Source of the DNA: JAEUIE01 sp046350055
Lineage (GTDB): Bacteria > Planctomycetota > Planctomycetia > Gemmatales > HRBIN36
Assembly: GCA_046350055.1 (NCBI GenBank)
Contig: JAXMBC010000001.1
Location: forward strand, 1,736,001 to 1,800,000
DNA length: 64,000 bases
Direction: 5' to 3'
Below the pieces are notes generated by a model. The model was not told where the DNA came from and did no database searches. It saw only the letters and a program-made list of their open reading frames with translations. Both the position numbers and the translations under genes were made by a program. Shown here piece by piece: positions 17,442-27,450 of this stretch. Each line of letters begins with the position of its first letter. The first letter of the stretch is position 1.

Positions 17442-19739
17442 ATGGATTTGCTCCACGACCTGACTCCGGCTCAACGCGATGCCGTGCAACATATCGATGG
17501 CCCACTGCTGGTGCTCGCCGGTCCTGGCTCAGGGAAAACCCGCGTCATCACACGCCGCATCGTGCACATGCTCCGCAGTGGCATCAAGCCCTGGAACATT
17601 CTCGCGATTACGTTTACCAATAAGGCTGCCGGGGAAATGCGCAAGCGCGTGGATGATCTGCTCCCGAAGAGCCGGGTGCAACTGAGCACGTTCCACAGCC
17701 TGGGTGTTCGCCTGCTGAAGCAATATGCCAGCACTCTGGGTATGGAACCTAGCTTCACTATTTACGATATGGCTGATCGCAATGCTCTAATCAAAGAAGC
17801 AATGAAGCAGGCTAATGTCGACCCTGACAACAACAGTACCAAGCCTGATCGCATTCAAGCTGCCATCAGTCGGGCGAAGAATGAACTGAAAGGGCCAGAT
17901 GCGTTTGCAGCCGCATCGCGCGATTTCTTTGACGATACTGTGGCCAGGGTCTATCCGATCTATGAGAAAAAGCTGCGAGCAGCCAATGGGCTCGACTTCG
18001 ATGACCTGCTTTACTGGCTCGCCTATCTGCTCCGCAAACATCCTGAAGCCCGTGCAGAACTGGATGCCCGTTTCAAGTATGTGATGATCGACGAATACCA
18101 GGATACCAATTACGCCCAATACGTTATTGCCAAGCAACTCTCCATCGACCATCCCAATCTGTGTGTCGTCGGTGACCCGGATCAGTCCATCTACAAATTC
18201 CGTGGTTCGGATATTCGCAATATCCTCGACTTCGAGCGGGACTTCCCCCAGGCCCGTACGATCACCCTTGACCAGAATTACCGCAGTACCAAGGCCATCC
18301 TGGCAACGGCTGACAGCCTGATTGCTCACAACCGTTCCCGCAAGCCGAAAAAGCTCGTCACCCAGAACAGTACTGGCGAGAAGGTGAAGATTCTGGAGTT
18401 CGCCAGTGGTCTGGATGAAGCCTACGGTATCGCGCGGATGATCCGGGAGATGGTCGAAAAGGAAGGCTACAAGTATAAGCACTGTGCCATCTTCCTGCGC
18501 ATGAACGCTCTCAGCCGAGTACTGGAAACCGCCTTCATCAAGTCGCGCGTGCCTTACCAGATTGTTCGCGGCCTGGCGTTCTTCGACCGCAAGGAAAACA
18601 AGGATGTCCTCGCCTACCTGCGACTTCTAGTCAATCCGATGGACACGATCAGTTTTCGTCGAGCGGTGAACGTACCTGCCAGAGGAGTGGGCGATACCTC
18701 GCTTGCCAGGCTTGAAGACTATGCAGAGCCTCGCGAGATCAGTTTACTACAGGCGGCCAGTAACATCGGCATGATTCCCGAGATCAAAGGCAAGGCTGCC
18801 AAAGGGCTGGCTGACTTTGCCTCGCTGATGGAAGGGCTCCGGCCCCTGCTTGAAACTTCTGCCGGTGAAGCATTGCGTGAAGTCATCAACCGCAGTGGCT
18901 ACCGCTCCATGCTCGCCGCTGGCACTGGCGAAGATATTGAACGGCTTGAGAACATCGAAGAACTCATCACTGCTGCAGATGAATTCGACACTGAACAAGC
19001 CAAGCTCACCGAAGGCGAAATTGGCAAGGCTCTAGGGGCTACCAGCAACCTGGCTGCTTTCCTCGAACACATCACACTGCGCAGCGATCAGGATGCCCAC
19101 GATGGTGTAGCCGACCAGGTATCCATCATGACGCTGCATGCCGCCAAGGGGCTGGAGTTCCCAGTCGTTTTCATGCCGGCGATGGAAATGGGGATTCTGC
19201 CTCATGATCGCTCGGCCAACAACAACGAGGAGCTTGAAGAGGAAAGACGACTCGCCTTTGTCGGCATCACCAGAGCGGAAAAGCAGCTCTTCATCAGCCA
19301 TGCCGACTATCGCGAGTTCCGGGGGGCACAGATGTCGGCTATCCCCAGTCCATTCCTGGACGAATTACCGGAGGAACAACTCGAAAAGCGACGCATCGCC
19401 TCCGATCTCGATCGCTTTGATCCCCGCCGGGAAGAAAACTATCGGTATGATAAGCCAAGTTTTCGTCAGTCTGCGGCAGCCCCTCGTCCTGCTGTCTCAC
19501 GACCCACCTTTGCCAGCCTGAAAACAGGTGCAGAACTCGCAGGGCTTGCTACTGCTCCCACAGGTCCGAAAGACCTGAATGCTTTCACTGTGGGTGCCAC
19601 GGTGAAGCACAATGTCTATGGCCTGGGTCGCATCCAGGAAGTAAGCGGTCTCGGATCAGGCAAGCGAGTGAAAATCAAGTTCGGAAGCGGCGAGAAGACC
19701 TTTATCGCCGAGAAGGCTCCGCTGGAGGTGGTGAAGTAG
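17442..19739 (+). CDS. UvrD/PcrA-type superfamily 1 DNA helicase
   Basis: A 765-aa 3'-5' DNA helicase. The ATG at 17442 gives the typical opening MDLLHDLTPAQRDAV; upstream in-frame starts add an unrelated leader. Visible motifs: Walker A AGPGSGKT (26-33), motif Ia FTNKAAGEM, motif II DEYQD (217-221), motif III VVGDPDQSIYKFRGS, motif V VSIMTLHAAKGLEF, and motif VI FVGITRAEKQL. The C-terminus ends in a Tudor-like barrel (about 715-765, GATVKHNVYGLGRIQEV) as in PcrA, which contacts RNA polymerase. Likely roles are nucleotide excision and mismatch repair and clearing of stalled complexes. Choice of uvrD or pcrA as name is open; the tail favours PcrA. Confidence 0.95.
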   Translation: MDLLHDLTPAQRDAVQHIDGPLLVLAGPGSGKTRVITRRIVHMLRSGIKPWNILAITFTNKAAGEMRKRVDDLLPKSRVQLSTFHSLGVRLLKQYASTLGMEPSFTIYDMADRNALIKEAMKQANVDPDNNSTKPDRIQAAISRAKNELKGPDAFAAASRDFFDDTVARVYPIYEKKLRAANGLDFDDLLYWLAYLLRKHPEARAELDARFKYVMIDEYQDTNYAQYVIAKQLSIDHPNLCVVGDPDQSIYKFRGSDIRNILDFERDFPQARTITLDQNYRSTKAILATADSLIAHNRSRKPKKLVTQNSTGEKVKILEFASGLDEAYGIARMIREMVEKEGYKYKHCAIFLRMNALSRVLETAFIKSRVPYQIVRGLAFFDRKENKDVLAYLRLLVNPMDTISFRRAVNVPARGVGDTSLARLEDYAEPREISLLQAASNIGMIPEIKGKAAKGLADFASLMEGLRPLLETSAGEALREVINRSGYRSMLAAGTGEDIERLENIEELITAADEFDTEQAKLTEGEIGKALGATSNLAAFLEHITLRSDQDAHDGVADQVSIMTLHAAKGLEFPVVFMPAMEMGILPHDRSANNNEELEEERRLAFVGITRAEKQLFISHADYREFRGAQMSAIPSPFLDELPEEQLEKRRIASDLDRFDPRREENYRYDKPSFRQSAAAPRPAVSRPTFASLKTGAELAGLATAPTGPKDLNAFTVGATVKHNVYGLGRIQEVSGLGSGKRVKIKFGSGEKTFIAEKAPLEVVK

Positions 19740-19800
19740 TGCATCCATCTCCGGGAGCAGATCGAACTGTCTCACTGTCTTTTGATCAAGGTACGTCGGA

Positions 19801-21363
19801 ATGGCGAAGCGGGTGGTGATTATTGGAGCGGGCCCCGGAGGACTGGGGACAGCCATGTTGCTGGCTAAGGCTGGCCTGGAGGTAACGCTCCTTGAACGCA
19901 TGCCCCAGGTCGGTGGCCGAACGGGTCACTGGAAGATTGATGGTTACACGTTTGATATCGGTCCCACCTTTTTCCTCTACCCCCGTATCCTGGACGAGAT
20001 CTACGCTGCCTGCGGCAGAAGTCTGCTGCAGGAAGTACCCATGGTCCGGCTCGATCCTCAATACAAGCTCATCTTCGGTTCGGATGGTGGCGAACTCGAG
20101 TGCTCCCCCCACCTCGAGAAGCTTCAGGACGCAGTGGCCAAGCTCTGTCCTGCTGATTCCCCGAACATCGCTCGGTTCCTTGGCGAGAATCGCCGCAAGC
20201 TTGAAAAGTTTCGTCCCATCCTCGAGCAACCCTTCCTTGACTGGATGAGCCTGCTCCGCTGGAACGTGATGAAAGCTACTCCACATCTTCGTCCCTGGCT
20301 TGCGCTCGATCAGGAACTGCAGCGCTATTTCACCGACCCCCGCATCCGCCTGGCCTTCTCTTTCCAGTCGAAGTATCTAGGGATGTCACCCTTCAAGTGC
20401 CCCGGTCTATTCTCCATTCTTTCGTTCCTTGAATATGAGTTCGGCGTTTTTCACCCGCTCGGTGGCTGTGGGGCCATCATGCAGAACATGGCCCGCATAG
20501 CTCGCGAGTTGGGCGCCAGGATTCACTTGCATGAGCCAGCCGAACGTATCGTCTTTGACGGCAGGAAGGCTCAGGCCGTCGTTACACACAAGGGTGTCTA
20601 TGAAGCGGATGCTATTGTACTCAATGCTGATTTTGCACAGACTATCCGCCAACTGGTTCCCGATTCGCTCCGCAAGCGATGGAGCGACAAGCAGATTGAA
20701 AAGAAAAAGTACTCCTGCTCGACCTTCATGCTCTACCTCGGAATAGAAGGCCGGTATGACCATCTGCCACATCACAGCATTTATCTGGCAGATGACTACC
20801 TGAAGAACATCCGCGAGATCGATAGTGAGCATGTTCTATCCGCCGACCCCTCTATCTATGTGCAGAACGCCTGTATAAGCGATGCATCTCTGGCTCCTCA
20901 CGGGATGAGTACGCTCTACATTCTTGCCCCGGTTACTCATCAACATGCCAATGTAGAGTGGACCGATGCTCTCAAGCTGGAGTTCCGTCAACGTGTGCTG
21001 CAAAAACTGACCCAACACGGACTGGCTGACCTGGAGAGCCGGATCAGGGTTGAGAAGATCCTGACACCAGATGGCTGGGCCGAGGATCTCAACATCTTCC
21101 GCGGAGCAACCTTCAACCTGGCACATTCGCTGGATCAGATGTTGCACCTCCGTCCCCGCAACCGCTATGAGGATGTCGACGGTATGTACCTCGTCGGCGG
21201 CGGTACCCACCCCGGAAGTGGGTTGCCCGTCATTTTCGAATCGGCCCGCATTACATCCCGGCTGTTACTCGATGATCTTGGTTTGAGCCACGTCATGCCA
21301 ACTACTGAGCAGCGTACACTGGAATGGAACTTCCCCGCTCCCTGGGCGAAGGATGTAGCCTAG
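19801..21363 (+). CDS. CrtI-type FAD-dependent phytoene desaturase-like oxidoreductase
   Basis: A 520-aa flavoprotein with the dinucleotide motif GAGPGGLGTA (9-18), VGGRTGHWKIDGYTFDIGP after it, and the C-terminal CrtI signature GMYLVGGGTHPGSGLP. The family desaturates, isomerises or oxidises carotenoid precursors at the membrane surface. There is no phytoene synthase or other carotenoid gene in the window, so the exact substrate is unknown; CrtD, CrtN-like or carotenoid-oxidising activity are all possible. It starts 61 bp after the helicase stop and ends 24 bp before glnE, so these genes may be co-transcribed. Confidence 0.9.
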   Translation: MAKRVVIIGAGPGGLGTAMLLAKAGLEVTLLERMPQVGGRTGHWKIDGYTFDIGPTFFLYPRILDEIYAACGRSLLQEVPMVRLDPQYKLIFGSDGGELECSPHLEKLQDAVAKLCPADSPNIARFLGENRRKLEKFRPILEQPFLDWMSLLRWNVMKATPHLRPWLALDQELQRYFTDPRIRLAFSFQSKYLGMSPFKCPGLFSILSFLEYEFGVFHPLGGCGAIMQNMARIARELGARIHLHEPAERIVFDGRKAQAVVTHKGVYEADAIVLNADFAQTIRQLVPDSLRKRWSDKQIEKKKYSCSTFMLYLGIEGRYDHLPHHSIYLADDYLKNIREIDSEHVLSADPSIYVQNACISDASLAPHGMSTLYILAPVTHQHANVEWTDALKLEFRQRVLQKLTQHGLADLESRIRVEKILTPDGWAEDLNIFRGATFNLAHSLDQMLHLRPRNRYEDVDGMYLVGGGTHPGSGLPVIFESARITSRLLLDDLGLSHVMPTTEQRTLEWNFPAPWAKDVA

Positions 21364-21387
21364 CTGCAAGGCTAGTACACTAACCGC

Positions 21388-24300
21388 ATGCCTTCGCTTG
21401 CGCAGATGCAGTTCCTGACTCTCTGTCCATTCCGTTATCCCGACCGGGCGGAACGAAACCTGACTTCTCTCGAAACCCAGCTGGGCCTTGAACGGCTCGA
21501 TCGCTGGCTGCCTTTGTGGCGAAGTCTGCTGGCACGCAGTGCTGATGCCGACATGGCACTCAACAACCTGGAGCGATTCTTTGCGGCAGAAGGTGGACTG
21601 CCTCTCTTCGAAACACTGCAGGCTGAACATCCGGATGCCATCGACACCCTCATCAATCTTTTTGGCTCCAGTCAGTTCCTCAGCGATACCCTGGTGACGC
21701 AGCCAACTGCGATTAGCATGCTGGGCCTGCCACTGGAGCGTTCGCCTACCCGATCGGAACTGATCCAGGAACTGCAAACCGAACTGGACGCCGCTTTTGA
21801 AGACTCTACCGTGCTTCGGGCCATCCGCCAATATCGTGCCAGGCATCTGCTTCGCATCGGAATCAATGACATCATTCGCGATCGACCACTCGAAGAGTTG
21901 ACAGCCGACATTGCCATTGTTGCGGAAGCAGCTGTGCAGGTGACTCTCACGCTGGCTGAACGTACGGTGCAGAAGCGTTTCGGTCAGCCGCGAACCTTTG
22001 ATGGACAACCCGGACGCATGGTGGTGCTGGCTTTCGGTAAGCTGGGAGGACAGGAGCTCAACTATTCCAGTGATATCGACCTGATGGTGGTCTTTGACGA
22101 GGAAGGCCAGACCACCGGCAAACTGACAGTCTCGCTCGAAGAGTACTACAGCCGCGTCACCACCGAAATGCTTCGGCTCCTGACTGCATCCCCCGCTGCG
22201 TATCGGGTCGACTTCCGACTGCGTCCCGAAGGCATGCGTGGTCCCCTGGTACGTTCATTGGCCAGCACTCTCTCATACTACGATACGCTGGGTCGCACCT
22301 GGGAACGGCAGGCCCTCATTAAAGTCCGTCCCATTGCAGGCAACCAGGAACTCGGCCAGCAGTTCCAAGGACTCATCGAACCCTTCGTATATCGCAAATA
22401 TCTCAGTATGGCTGAAATCGGTGAGATCAAAGCCATCAAGCGCAAGATCGAAGCCCGGGCCATCAAACAGGGTGATGATACCCGCGAAGTCAAAACCGGC
22501 TATGGTGGTATCCGCGATGTCGAATTTGTCATCCAGTTTCTCCAACTGCTCAATGGCGGCGAACTGACATCAGTACGGAGCAACAACACGCTCCACGCCA
22601 TCACTGCTCTACTGCGGGCCGACTGTTTGACTCCAACCGAAGGCGAGATTCTGGAGAAAGGCTATCGTTTCCTCCGCCGCACGGAACACCGCCTGCAACT
22701 GCTGAGCGATATGCAGACCCATCACCTCCCTGATAGACCAGAAGAGCTGTGTCGCCTTGCCCTTCGACTGGGATACCACGATCAGCCTGAAAAGCCTGCC
22801 CGTGAAGCGTTCCTGCAGGACTTCCGAACCGCCACCGTCTTCCATCGCAAGGTGCTTAACCATCTGTTGCACGACGCGTTCCCTGAGCCGACACAGGTAG
22901 AAACCCCCGAAGCTGATCTGATCCTCCTGCCGATCGATGAGAACGACAAGGCGGAATCGATCCTGAGCCGGTATGGGTTTCAACAAACACAGACCGCCCT
23001 TCGCAACCTGCAACTGCTTGGAGAAGAGCCTGTACCTTTCCTGCCTACTCGACGCTGCAGGCACTTTCTGGCCAGTATCGCTCCCAAGCTGCTGCAGGCT
23101 CTCGCCGAAACGCCTGACCCTGACCTGGCCCTCACCAATCTGGAAAAGGTCTCCGCCTCTTTGGGTGCCAAAGGGGTACTGTGGGAACTGTTCAGCTTCA
23201 ACGAACCGAGTCTTAAACTCTATGTCGATCTTTGCTCCTCCAGCCAGTTTCTCTCGCAGATTCTGATGAGCCATCCCGGCATGATCGATGAACTGCTCGA
23301 TTCGCTGGTGCTCGATCAGCCGAAATCCTTGCAAGACCTGGAAGCTGAGTTGGCAGAACTGTGCCGTGGTGCTGACCCGCTGCTCATTGATCGAATTCTC
23401 CACAGCTTCCAGAATAAGGAACTGCTCCGGATCGGCGTACAGGACATTCTCGGCAAACGTCCGCTTCGCGAGACGCTGGCAAGTCTTTCAGACCTTGCCC
23501 AAACGCTGTTACGGTTCATTGTTCAACAGGAATGGAATACTCTCTGTCTGCGCTGGGGCCTTCCGACATTTAAGCAGTCTGGTAGCAATGGACTGGGGCA
23601 GGATCATACTTGTCGTTTCGCACTATTGGGGCTCGGCAAACTGGGTGGCCGAGAGATGAGTTATCAGAGTGATCTCGATCTGGTGCTGCTTTATGAAGCT
23701 GATGGCCGGACCCAACCAGCGCACGGCGATGGAACGGATAATGTTCATTTCTTCAGCGAGCTTGCCCAGCGGGTGATCAAAGCTGTCAGTCAGCACGGAC
23801 CGCTTGGCCGACTCTACCAGGCCGATATGAGGCTGCGCCCAACCGGGAAATCGGGAAGTCTGGTGGTACCTCTTGCTGGTTTTCGCAAATACCATGCAGA
23901 AGGTCAGGGACAACTCTGGGAACGCCAGGCCCTTACGCGGGCCCGTATCGTCGCTGGTGATGATGCGTTTGGTCGGGATGTCCTTTCCGCCATTCATGAT
24001 GCAGCGTATGGTCCCTCCTGGACACCTGCAATGGCAGAAGAAATCGTCACGATGCGCAAGAAGCTGGAACTGAGCCGCGGTGAGGATGACTTGAAACGTG
24101 GGATTGGCGGTATTGTTGACGTGGAATTTCTTGTGCAAATGCTGCTGCTTAAACATGGTCATCAGCAACCGGGCATTTGTCAGTCTAACCTGTGGGATGC
24201 CCTGGCTGCTCTTAAACAATCTGGTTTGCTAGCTGCGGATGTCGCAGACAGGGTAACCGAGCACTACGAATTCCTTCGCACGCTGGAGAGCAGGCAACGT

Positions 24301-24480
24301 ATCGTGCAGAATCAGACGCTTGACAGTCTGCCTGTCAGCCAGGATGACTTACTGAAGCTGGTCCGACGCATGGGGTATCGTGATATGTTGCCAGATGATG
24401 CCATTGCACGATTTCTGAGTGAACTGCAAGCAAGACGGCAGACTATGCGCTATGTGTTTCAAGAAGTGGTTTCCCAGTGA
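21388..24480 (+). CDS. glnE: Glutamine synthetase adenylyltransferase/adenylyl-removing enzyme
   Basis: A 1030-aa bifunctional enzyme that adds or removes AMP on glutamine synthetase according to nitrogen status. Two nucleotidyltransferase domains are clear: the N-terminal one with FGKLGGQELNYSSDIDL (about 214-231) and the C-terminal one with LGKLGGREMSYQSDLDL (about 746-762), each followed by a helical GlnD-uridylyltransferase-like domain (GGIRDVEFVIQF and GGIVDVEFLVQM). In GlnE the first is usually the deadenylating and the second the adenylating half. Length is slightly above the common 950. The ATG at 21388 has a weak upstream signal. No glnA or PII gene is in the window. The 3' end overlaps the convergent gene by 22 bp. 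Confidence 0.96.
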   Translation: MPSLAQMQFLTLCPFRYPDRAERNLTSLETQLGLERLDRWLPLWRSLLARSADADMALNNLERFFAAEGGLPLFETLQAEHPDAIDTLINLFGSSQFLSDTLVTQPTAISMLGLPLERSPTRSELIQELQTELDAAFEDSTVLRAIRQYRARHLLRIGINDIIRDRPLEELTADIAIVAEAAVQVTLTLAERTVQKRFGQPRTFDGQPGRMVVLAFGKLGGQELNYSSDIDLMVVFDEEGQTTGKLTVSLEEYYSRVTTEMLRLLTASPAAYRVDFRLRPEGMRGPLVRSLASTLSYYDTLGRTWERQALIKVRPIAGNQELGQQFQGLIEPFVYRKYLSMAEIGEIKAIKRKIEARAIKQGDDTREVKTGYGGIRDVEFVIQFLQLLNGGELTSVRSNNTLHAITALLRADCLTPTEGEILEKGYRFLRRTEHRLQLLSDMQTHHLPDRPEELCRLALRLGYHDQPEKPAREAFLQDFRTATVFHRKVLNHLLHDAFPEPTQVETPEADLILLPIDENDKAESILSRYGFQQTQTALRNLQLLGEEPVPFLPTRRCRHFLASIAPKLLQALAETPDPDLALTNLEKVSASLGAKGVLWELFSFNEPSLKLYVDLCSSSQFLSQILMSHPGMIDELLDSLVLDQPKSLQDLEAELAELCRGADPLLIDRILHSFQNKELLRIGVQDILGKRPLRETLASLSDLAQTLLRFIVQQEWNTLCLRWGLPTFKQSGSNGLGQDHTCRFALLGLGKLGGREMSYQSDLDLVLLYEADGRTQPAHGDGTDNVHFFSELAQRVIKAVSQHGPLGRLYQADMRLRPTGKSGSLVVPLAGFRKYHAEGQGQLWERQALTRARIVAGDDAFGRDVLSAIHDAAYGPSWTPAMAEEIVTMRKKLELSRGEDDLKRGIGGIVDVEFLVQMLLLKHGHQQPGICQSNLWDALAALKQSGLLAADVADRVTEHYEFLRTLESRQRIVQNQTLDSLPVSQDDLLKLVRRMGYRDMLPDDAIARFLSELQARRQTMRYVFQEVVSQ

Positions 24481-24821
24481 CGTACTTCCGGAAGGGGATA
24501 CTCCGTCACAGGCAAACCCAGCGTCGGTAACGCTTGCAGTCGTGCATACCCTGTTGTCACGCGTGTTTCTTCCTGTCGAACAAAGGCAGCGTCCAGTTCG
24601 CGCTTATCGAATGGCCCTGGACATAACACCGCAGGAAACCTCTCATCGACGACAAATTGTGCCAGTGCGGGATTGCAGCGCAAGTGCCGCTCCGGGCTTT
24701 GCGTCAGCAGCTCTGGTTTTACTTCTCCAAGGATGTATCGAAGATAAAGATCAGAGTCAGTGATGACTTCGACTTCCTCCCCGCATACATCGCACAGGTA
24801 GCCTTGATCACAGCGTGCCAC
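24459..24821 (-). CDS. Small Cys-containing hypothetical protein, 120 aa
   Basis: A GTG start at 24821 gives MARCDQGYLCDVCGEEVE, with C4, C10 and C13, and later HLRCNPALAQFV and AVLCPGPFDK. The cysteine spacing suggests metal binding, though not a classical zinc ribbon. A YLRYILGEV helix sits between. No signal peptide or membrane segment. Its 3' end overlaps the glnE 3' end by 22 bp in the opposite orientation. The pattern looks conserved and gene-like; function unknown. Confidence 0.7.
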   Translation of the reverse strand: MARCDQGYLCDVCGEEVEVITDSDLYLRYILGEVKPELLTQSPERHLRCNPALAQFVVDERFPAVLCPGPFDKRELDAAFVRQEETRVTTGYARLQALPTLGLPVTEYPLPEVRHWETTS

Positions 24822-24937
24822 TTGATTGAGCCCTATGTGCTAAGTCCTGCGTCGAATCGATTCGGTTAAATCGCAGTGTAAGGACATGGCTGTTGACGAG
24901 CCAACGCTCACTTCTTGGTAAATGCGCAATTCGCTCC

Positions 24938-26767
24938 TTACTCGACAGTTACACTCTTTGCCAGATTACGCGGGCGATCCACGTCGCAGCCGCGCAGGAG
25001 GGCGATTTCGTAAGCCAGCAGTTGCATCGGGATTGCGGCGACTATTGGTTGCAGACACTCCGGAACATCGGGAATGTAAATCACATCATCCGCCCGATGT
25101 GCTACATCATCGTCATTCTCACTGGCGATGGCGATGATCGGGCCGCGACGTGCCTTGATCTCTTCCAGATTGCTCATTACCTTGTCAAACACACTGCCCC
25201 GCGGCATCAGAAACACAGAAGGCGTTTCTTCATCAACGAGAGCGATCGGGCCGTGTTTCATCTCAGCTGCAGGATACCCCTCAGCATGAATGTAACTGAT
25301 TTCCTTGAGCTTTAATGCCCCTTCCAATGCAACAGGGTACAAGTACTGCCGTCCAAGATAAAGCATGTTGCGGACATGAGCATACTTGGCAGCGACCTTC
25401 TTGACGTGGTCATGACACTGGAGCGCCCGTCGCACCTGGTCTGGCAAAGCACGCAGTTCGCTGATGACCCGTTCGCCTGCAGGATACGACATATGGCGCA
25501 TGCGGCCAAACAGGATGGCCAGCATGGTAAGTACGGCAACCTGGGAAGTGAAGGCTTTGGTACTGGCAACGCCGATTTCGGGGCCTGCATGCAGGTAGAC
25601 ACCTCCATCCGCTTCCCGGGCGATGGTGCTGCCGACTACGTTGCAAATTGCCAGAGTCGGGTGACCCATGCGTTTGCTTTCCCGCATGGCTGCCAGGGTA
25701 TCTGCCGTCTCGCCGGATTGGGTGATAGCCAGGATGATCGTGTTACGATCAACGGGCGAATTACGGTAGCGAAACTCACTGGCGTATTCCACTTCCACTG
25801 GCAGTCGGGCGAATTCCTCGAAGAGATACTCACCCACGAGGCCTGCGTGATAGCTGGTGCCGCAGGCCGTCAGAATGACACGCTCCACCTGGCGCAACTT
25901 CTGGGGATCGAGATTGAGTCCACCAAAGTGAGCAGTCATCGCTTCAAAATCGAGTCTTCCTCGCATTGCTGCCTGCAAGGTCTCCGGTTGTTCGTAAATC
26001 TCCTTCAGCATGTAATGCGGGAAAGCGCCTTTTTCCGAATCCTCAGGCTTCCAGTCGATCTCTTCAATGTTCACTTCCACCGGTAGTTCGTCCCGGTCGA
26101 AGATGCGGTAACTTTCAGGCGTCAACGCACAGAGTTGTCCGTCGTTCATATAGACAACTCGACTGGTGTATCCCAGCATGGCGCTGGGGTCGGAAGCGAG
26201 AAAGACTTCCCCTTCACCAATACCCAGTACCATCGGGCTGCCCAGGCGAGCGCCGACAATCAGCCCCGGATCACGCTTGCAAACGACTGCCAGGCCGTAT
26301 GTGCCTTTTAGCAGTGTGAGCACCTTCCGTACTGAGGCAGACAAGTCCCCTTCATAATGATGTGCAATCAGGTGGGCAACCACCTCAGAATCCGTTTCGC
26401 TTTTGAACGTATACCCTAATTCCTTAAGCTGGGCTTTTAGTGACATATAGTTGTCAATGACGCCGTTGTGGATGACGGCAACCATGCCGTCATGTCCGCC
26501 CAGGTGGGGATGGGCGTTTCCATCGGTCACGCCGCCATGAGTAGCCCAGCGTGTGTGGCTCAGACCGACCGTGCCTGGAGCGGGTGAATCGCTGAGCAGT
26601 GCCGCCAGATTGGCGATACGTCCTGCCTTCTTGCGAATGTGCAAGCTCGAACCCGTCTGCGTCACGATGCCTGCAGAGTCGTAGCCGCGGTATTCTAGAC
26701 GGCGGAGCCCTTCGACGAGCAACGTCTCTGATTCACGAAAACCGGTGTATCCTACAATGCCGCACAT
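24938..26767 (-). CDS. glmS: Glutamine-fructose-6-phosphate aminotransferase
   Basis: A 609-aa enzyme that makes glucosamine-6-phosphate from fructose-6-phosphate and glutamine, the first step to UDP-GlcNAc. The ATG at 26767, with AGGA five bases upstream, places the nucleophile Cys at residue 2 (MCGIVGYTG). Then RLEYRGYDSAG, HTRWATHG, two SIS domains (GTSYHAG, TQSGETADT) and the typical ending DRPRNLAKSVTVE. No glmS ribozyme is visible in the short leader, as expected outside Firmicutes. A GNAT gene lies 47 bp upstream on the same strand. Confidence 0.97.
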   Translation of the reverse strand: MCGIVGYTGFRESETLLVEGLRRLEYRGYDSAGIVTQTGSSLHIRKKAGRIANLAALLSDSPAPGTVGLSHTRWATHGGVTDGNAHPHLGGHDGMVAVIHNGVIDNYMSLKAQLKELGYTFKSETDSEVVAHLIAHHYEGDLSASVRKVLTLLKGTYGLAVVCKRDPGLIVGARLGSPMVLGIGEGEVFLASDPSAMLGYTSRVVYMNDGQLCALTPESYRIFDRDELPVEVNIEEIDWKPEDSEKGAFPHYMLKEIYEQPETLQAAMRGRLDFEAMTAHFGGLNLDPQKLRQVERVILTACGTSYHAGLVGEYLFEEFARLPVEVEYASEFRYRNSPVDRNTIILAITQSGETADTLAAMRESKRMGHPTLAICNVVGSTIAREADGGVYLHAGPEIGVASTKAFTSQVAVLTMLAILFGRMRHMSYPAGERVISELRALPDQVRRALQCHDHVKKVAAKYAHVRNMLYLGRQYLYPVALEGALKLKEISYIHAEGYPAAEMKHGPIALVDEETPSVFLMPRGSVFDKVMSNLEEIKARRGPIIAIASENDDDVAHRADDVIYIPDVPECLQPIVAAIPMQLLAYEIALLRGCDVDRPRNLAKSVTVE

Positions 26768-26814
26768 GGATTCCTCGTTTCCAGGCTGCCAGCCTTTCGC
26801 TGTCAGCAATCAGC

Positions 26815-27351
26815 TTAAGATGAAGTAGTGGTCAATGGAATGCCCCCGGGATGAGGCTTCTGAAAAGATCGCTGCACGGTTGTTGACCTGGTGGATGGAG
26901 CCGGCTCCTTACGGCCCACTACCGAAAAGCCACACTCTCCTTCGTACAGTGGCCGCAGGCTTTCCCGGCTTGTCAGCATCACATAGGGAACACCGCGTCG
27001 ATACGCTTCATTCAACGTGCGTTTGACCAGTGCAGCGGCAATGCCTTGTCGGCGGGCATCGGGATGAACCACCACGTAATCGATCTGCCAGTTGACCGGG
27101 GCGCTGACGAGCAGCATGCCCTTGATGAGCGCTGTTTGCGGATCCTGAATCATGGCAACGAATCGAACCGCGGGCCAGATGGTGAGGAACTTCTGCCGGG
27201 TGCGGAACTGGCTGGCGATAAAATCCCATAGTGCCCGACAGGCTGGCTCATCGGTCAGGAATGCTTGTACGCTGAGGAATGTGACTGGATGCGCCACGGG
27301 GCGCTCCGCTGTCGGTTGATGAATGTAATACAGCTCAGCTTCGGCTGACAT
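26815..27351 (-). CDS. GNAT-family acetyltransferase
   Basis: A 178-aa protein with the GNAT core: WQIDYVVVHPDARRQGIAAAL is the acetyl-CoA-binding strand and loop (R/Q-x-x-G-x-A type, about 100-118), preceded by a beta strand GMLLVSAPV and followed by VPYVMLTSRES and LYEGECGFSVVG. The ATG at 27351 has GAGG five bases upstream. It precedes glmS by 47 bp, so the two may be co-transcribed, but it does not resemble GlmU or Gna1 in length or motifs. The acceptor substrate is unknown. Confidence 0.85.
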   Translation of the reverse strand: MSAEAELYYIHQPTAERPVAHPVTFLSVQAFLTDEPACRALWDFIASQFRTRQKFLTIWPAVRFVAMIQDPQTALIKGMLLVSAPVNWQIDYVVVHPDARRQGIAAALVKRTLNEAYRRGVPYVMLTSRESLRPLYEGECGFSVVGRKEPAPSTRSTTVQRSFQKPHPGGIPLTTTSS

Positions 27352-27450
27352 GGCTGCCTCAAGGTTCTACGGCCGGTGGCAGAAGTGATGCGCATAGGAT
27401 AATTGATCACTGCCTCATTGGTCAACCTGAAGCGGGAAGATGGAGCAGCC

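Noticed and set aside
26768..26814. glmS ribozyme upstream of glmS
   Set aside because: The gap is only 47 bp between GNAT and glmS, too short for the ribozyme core.
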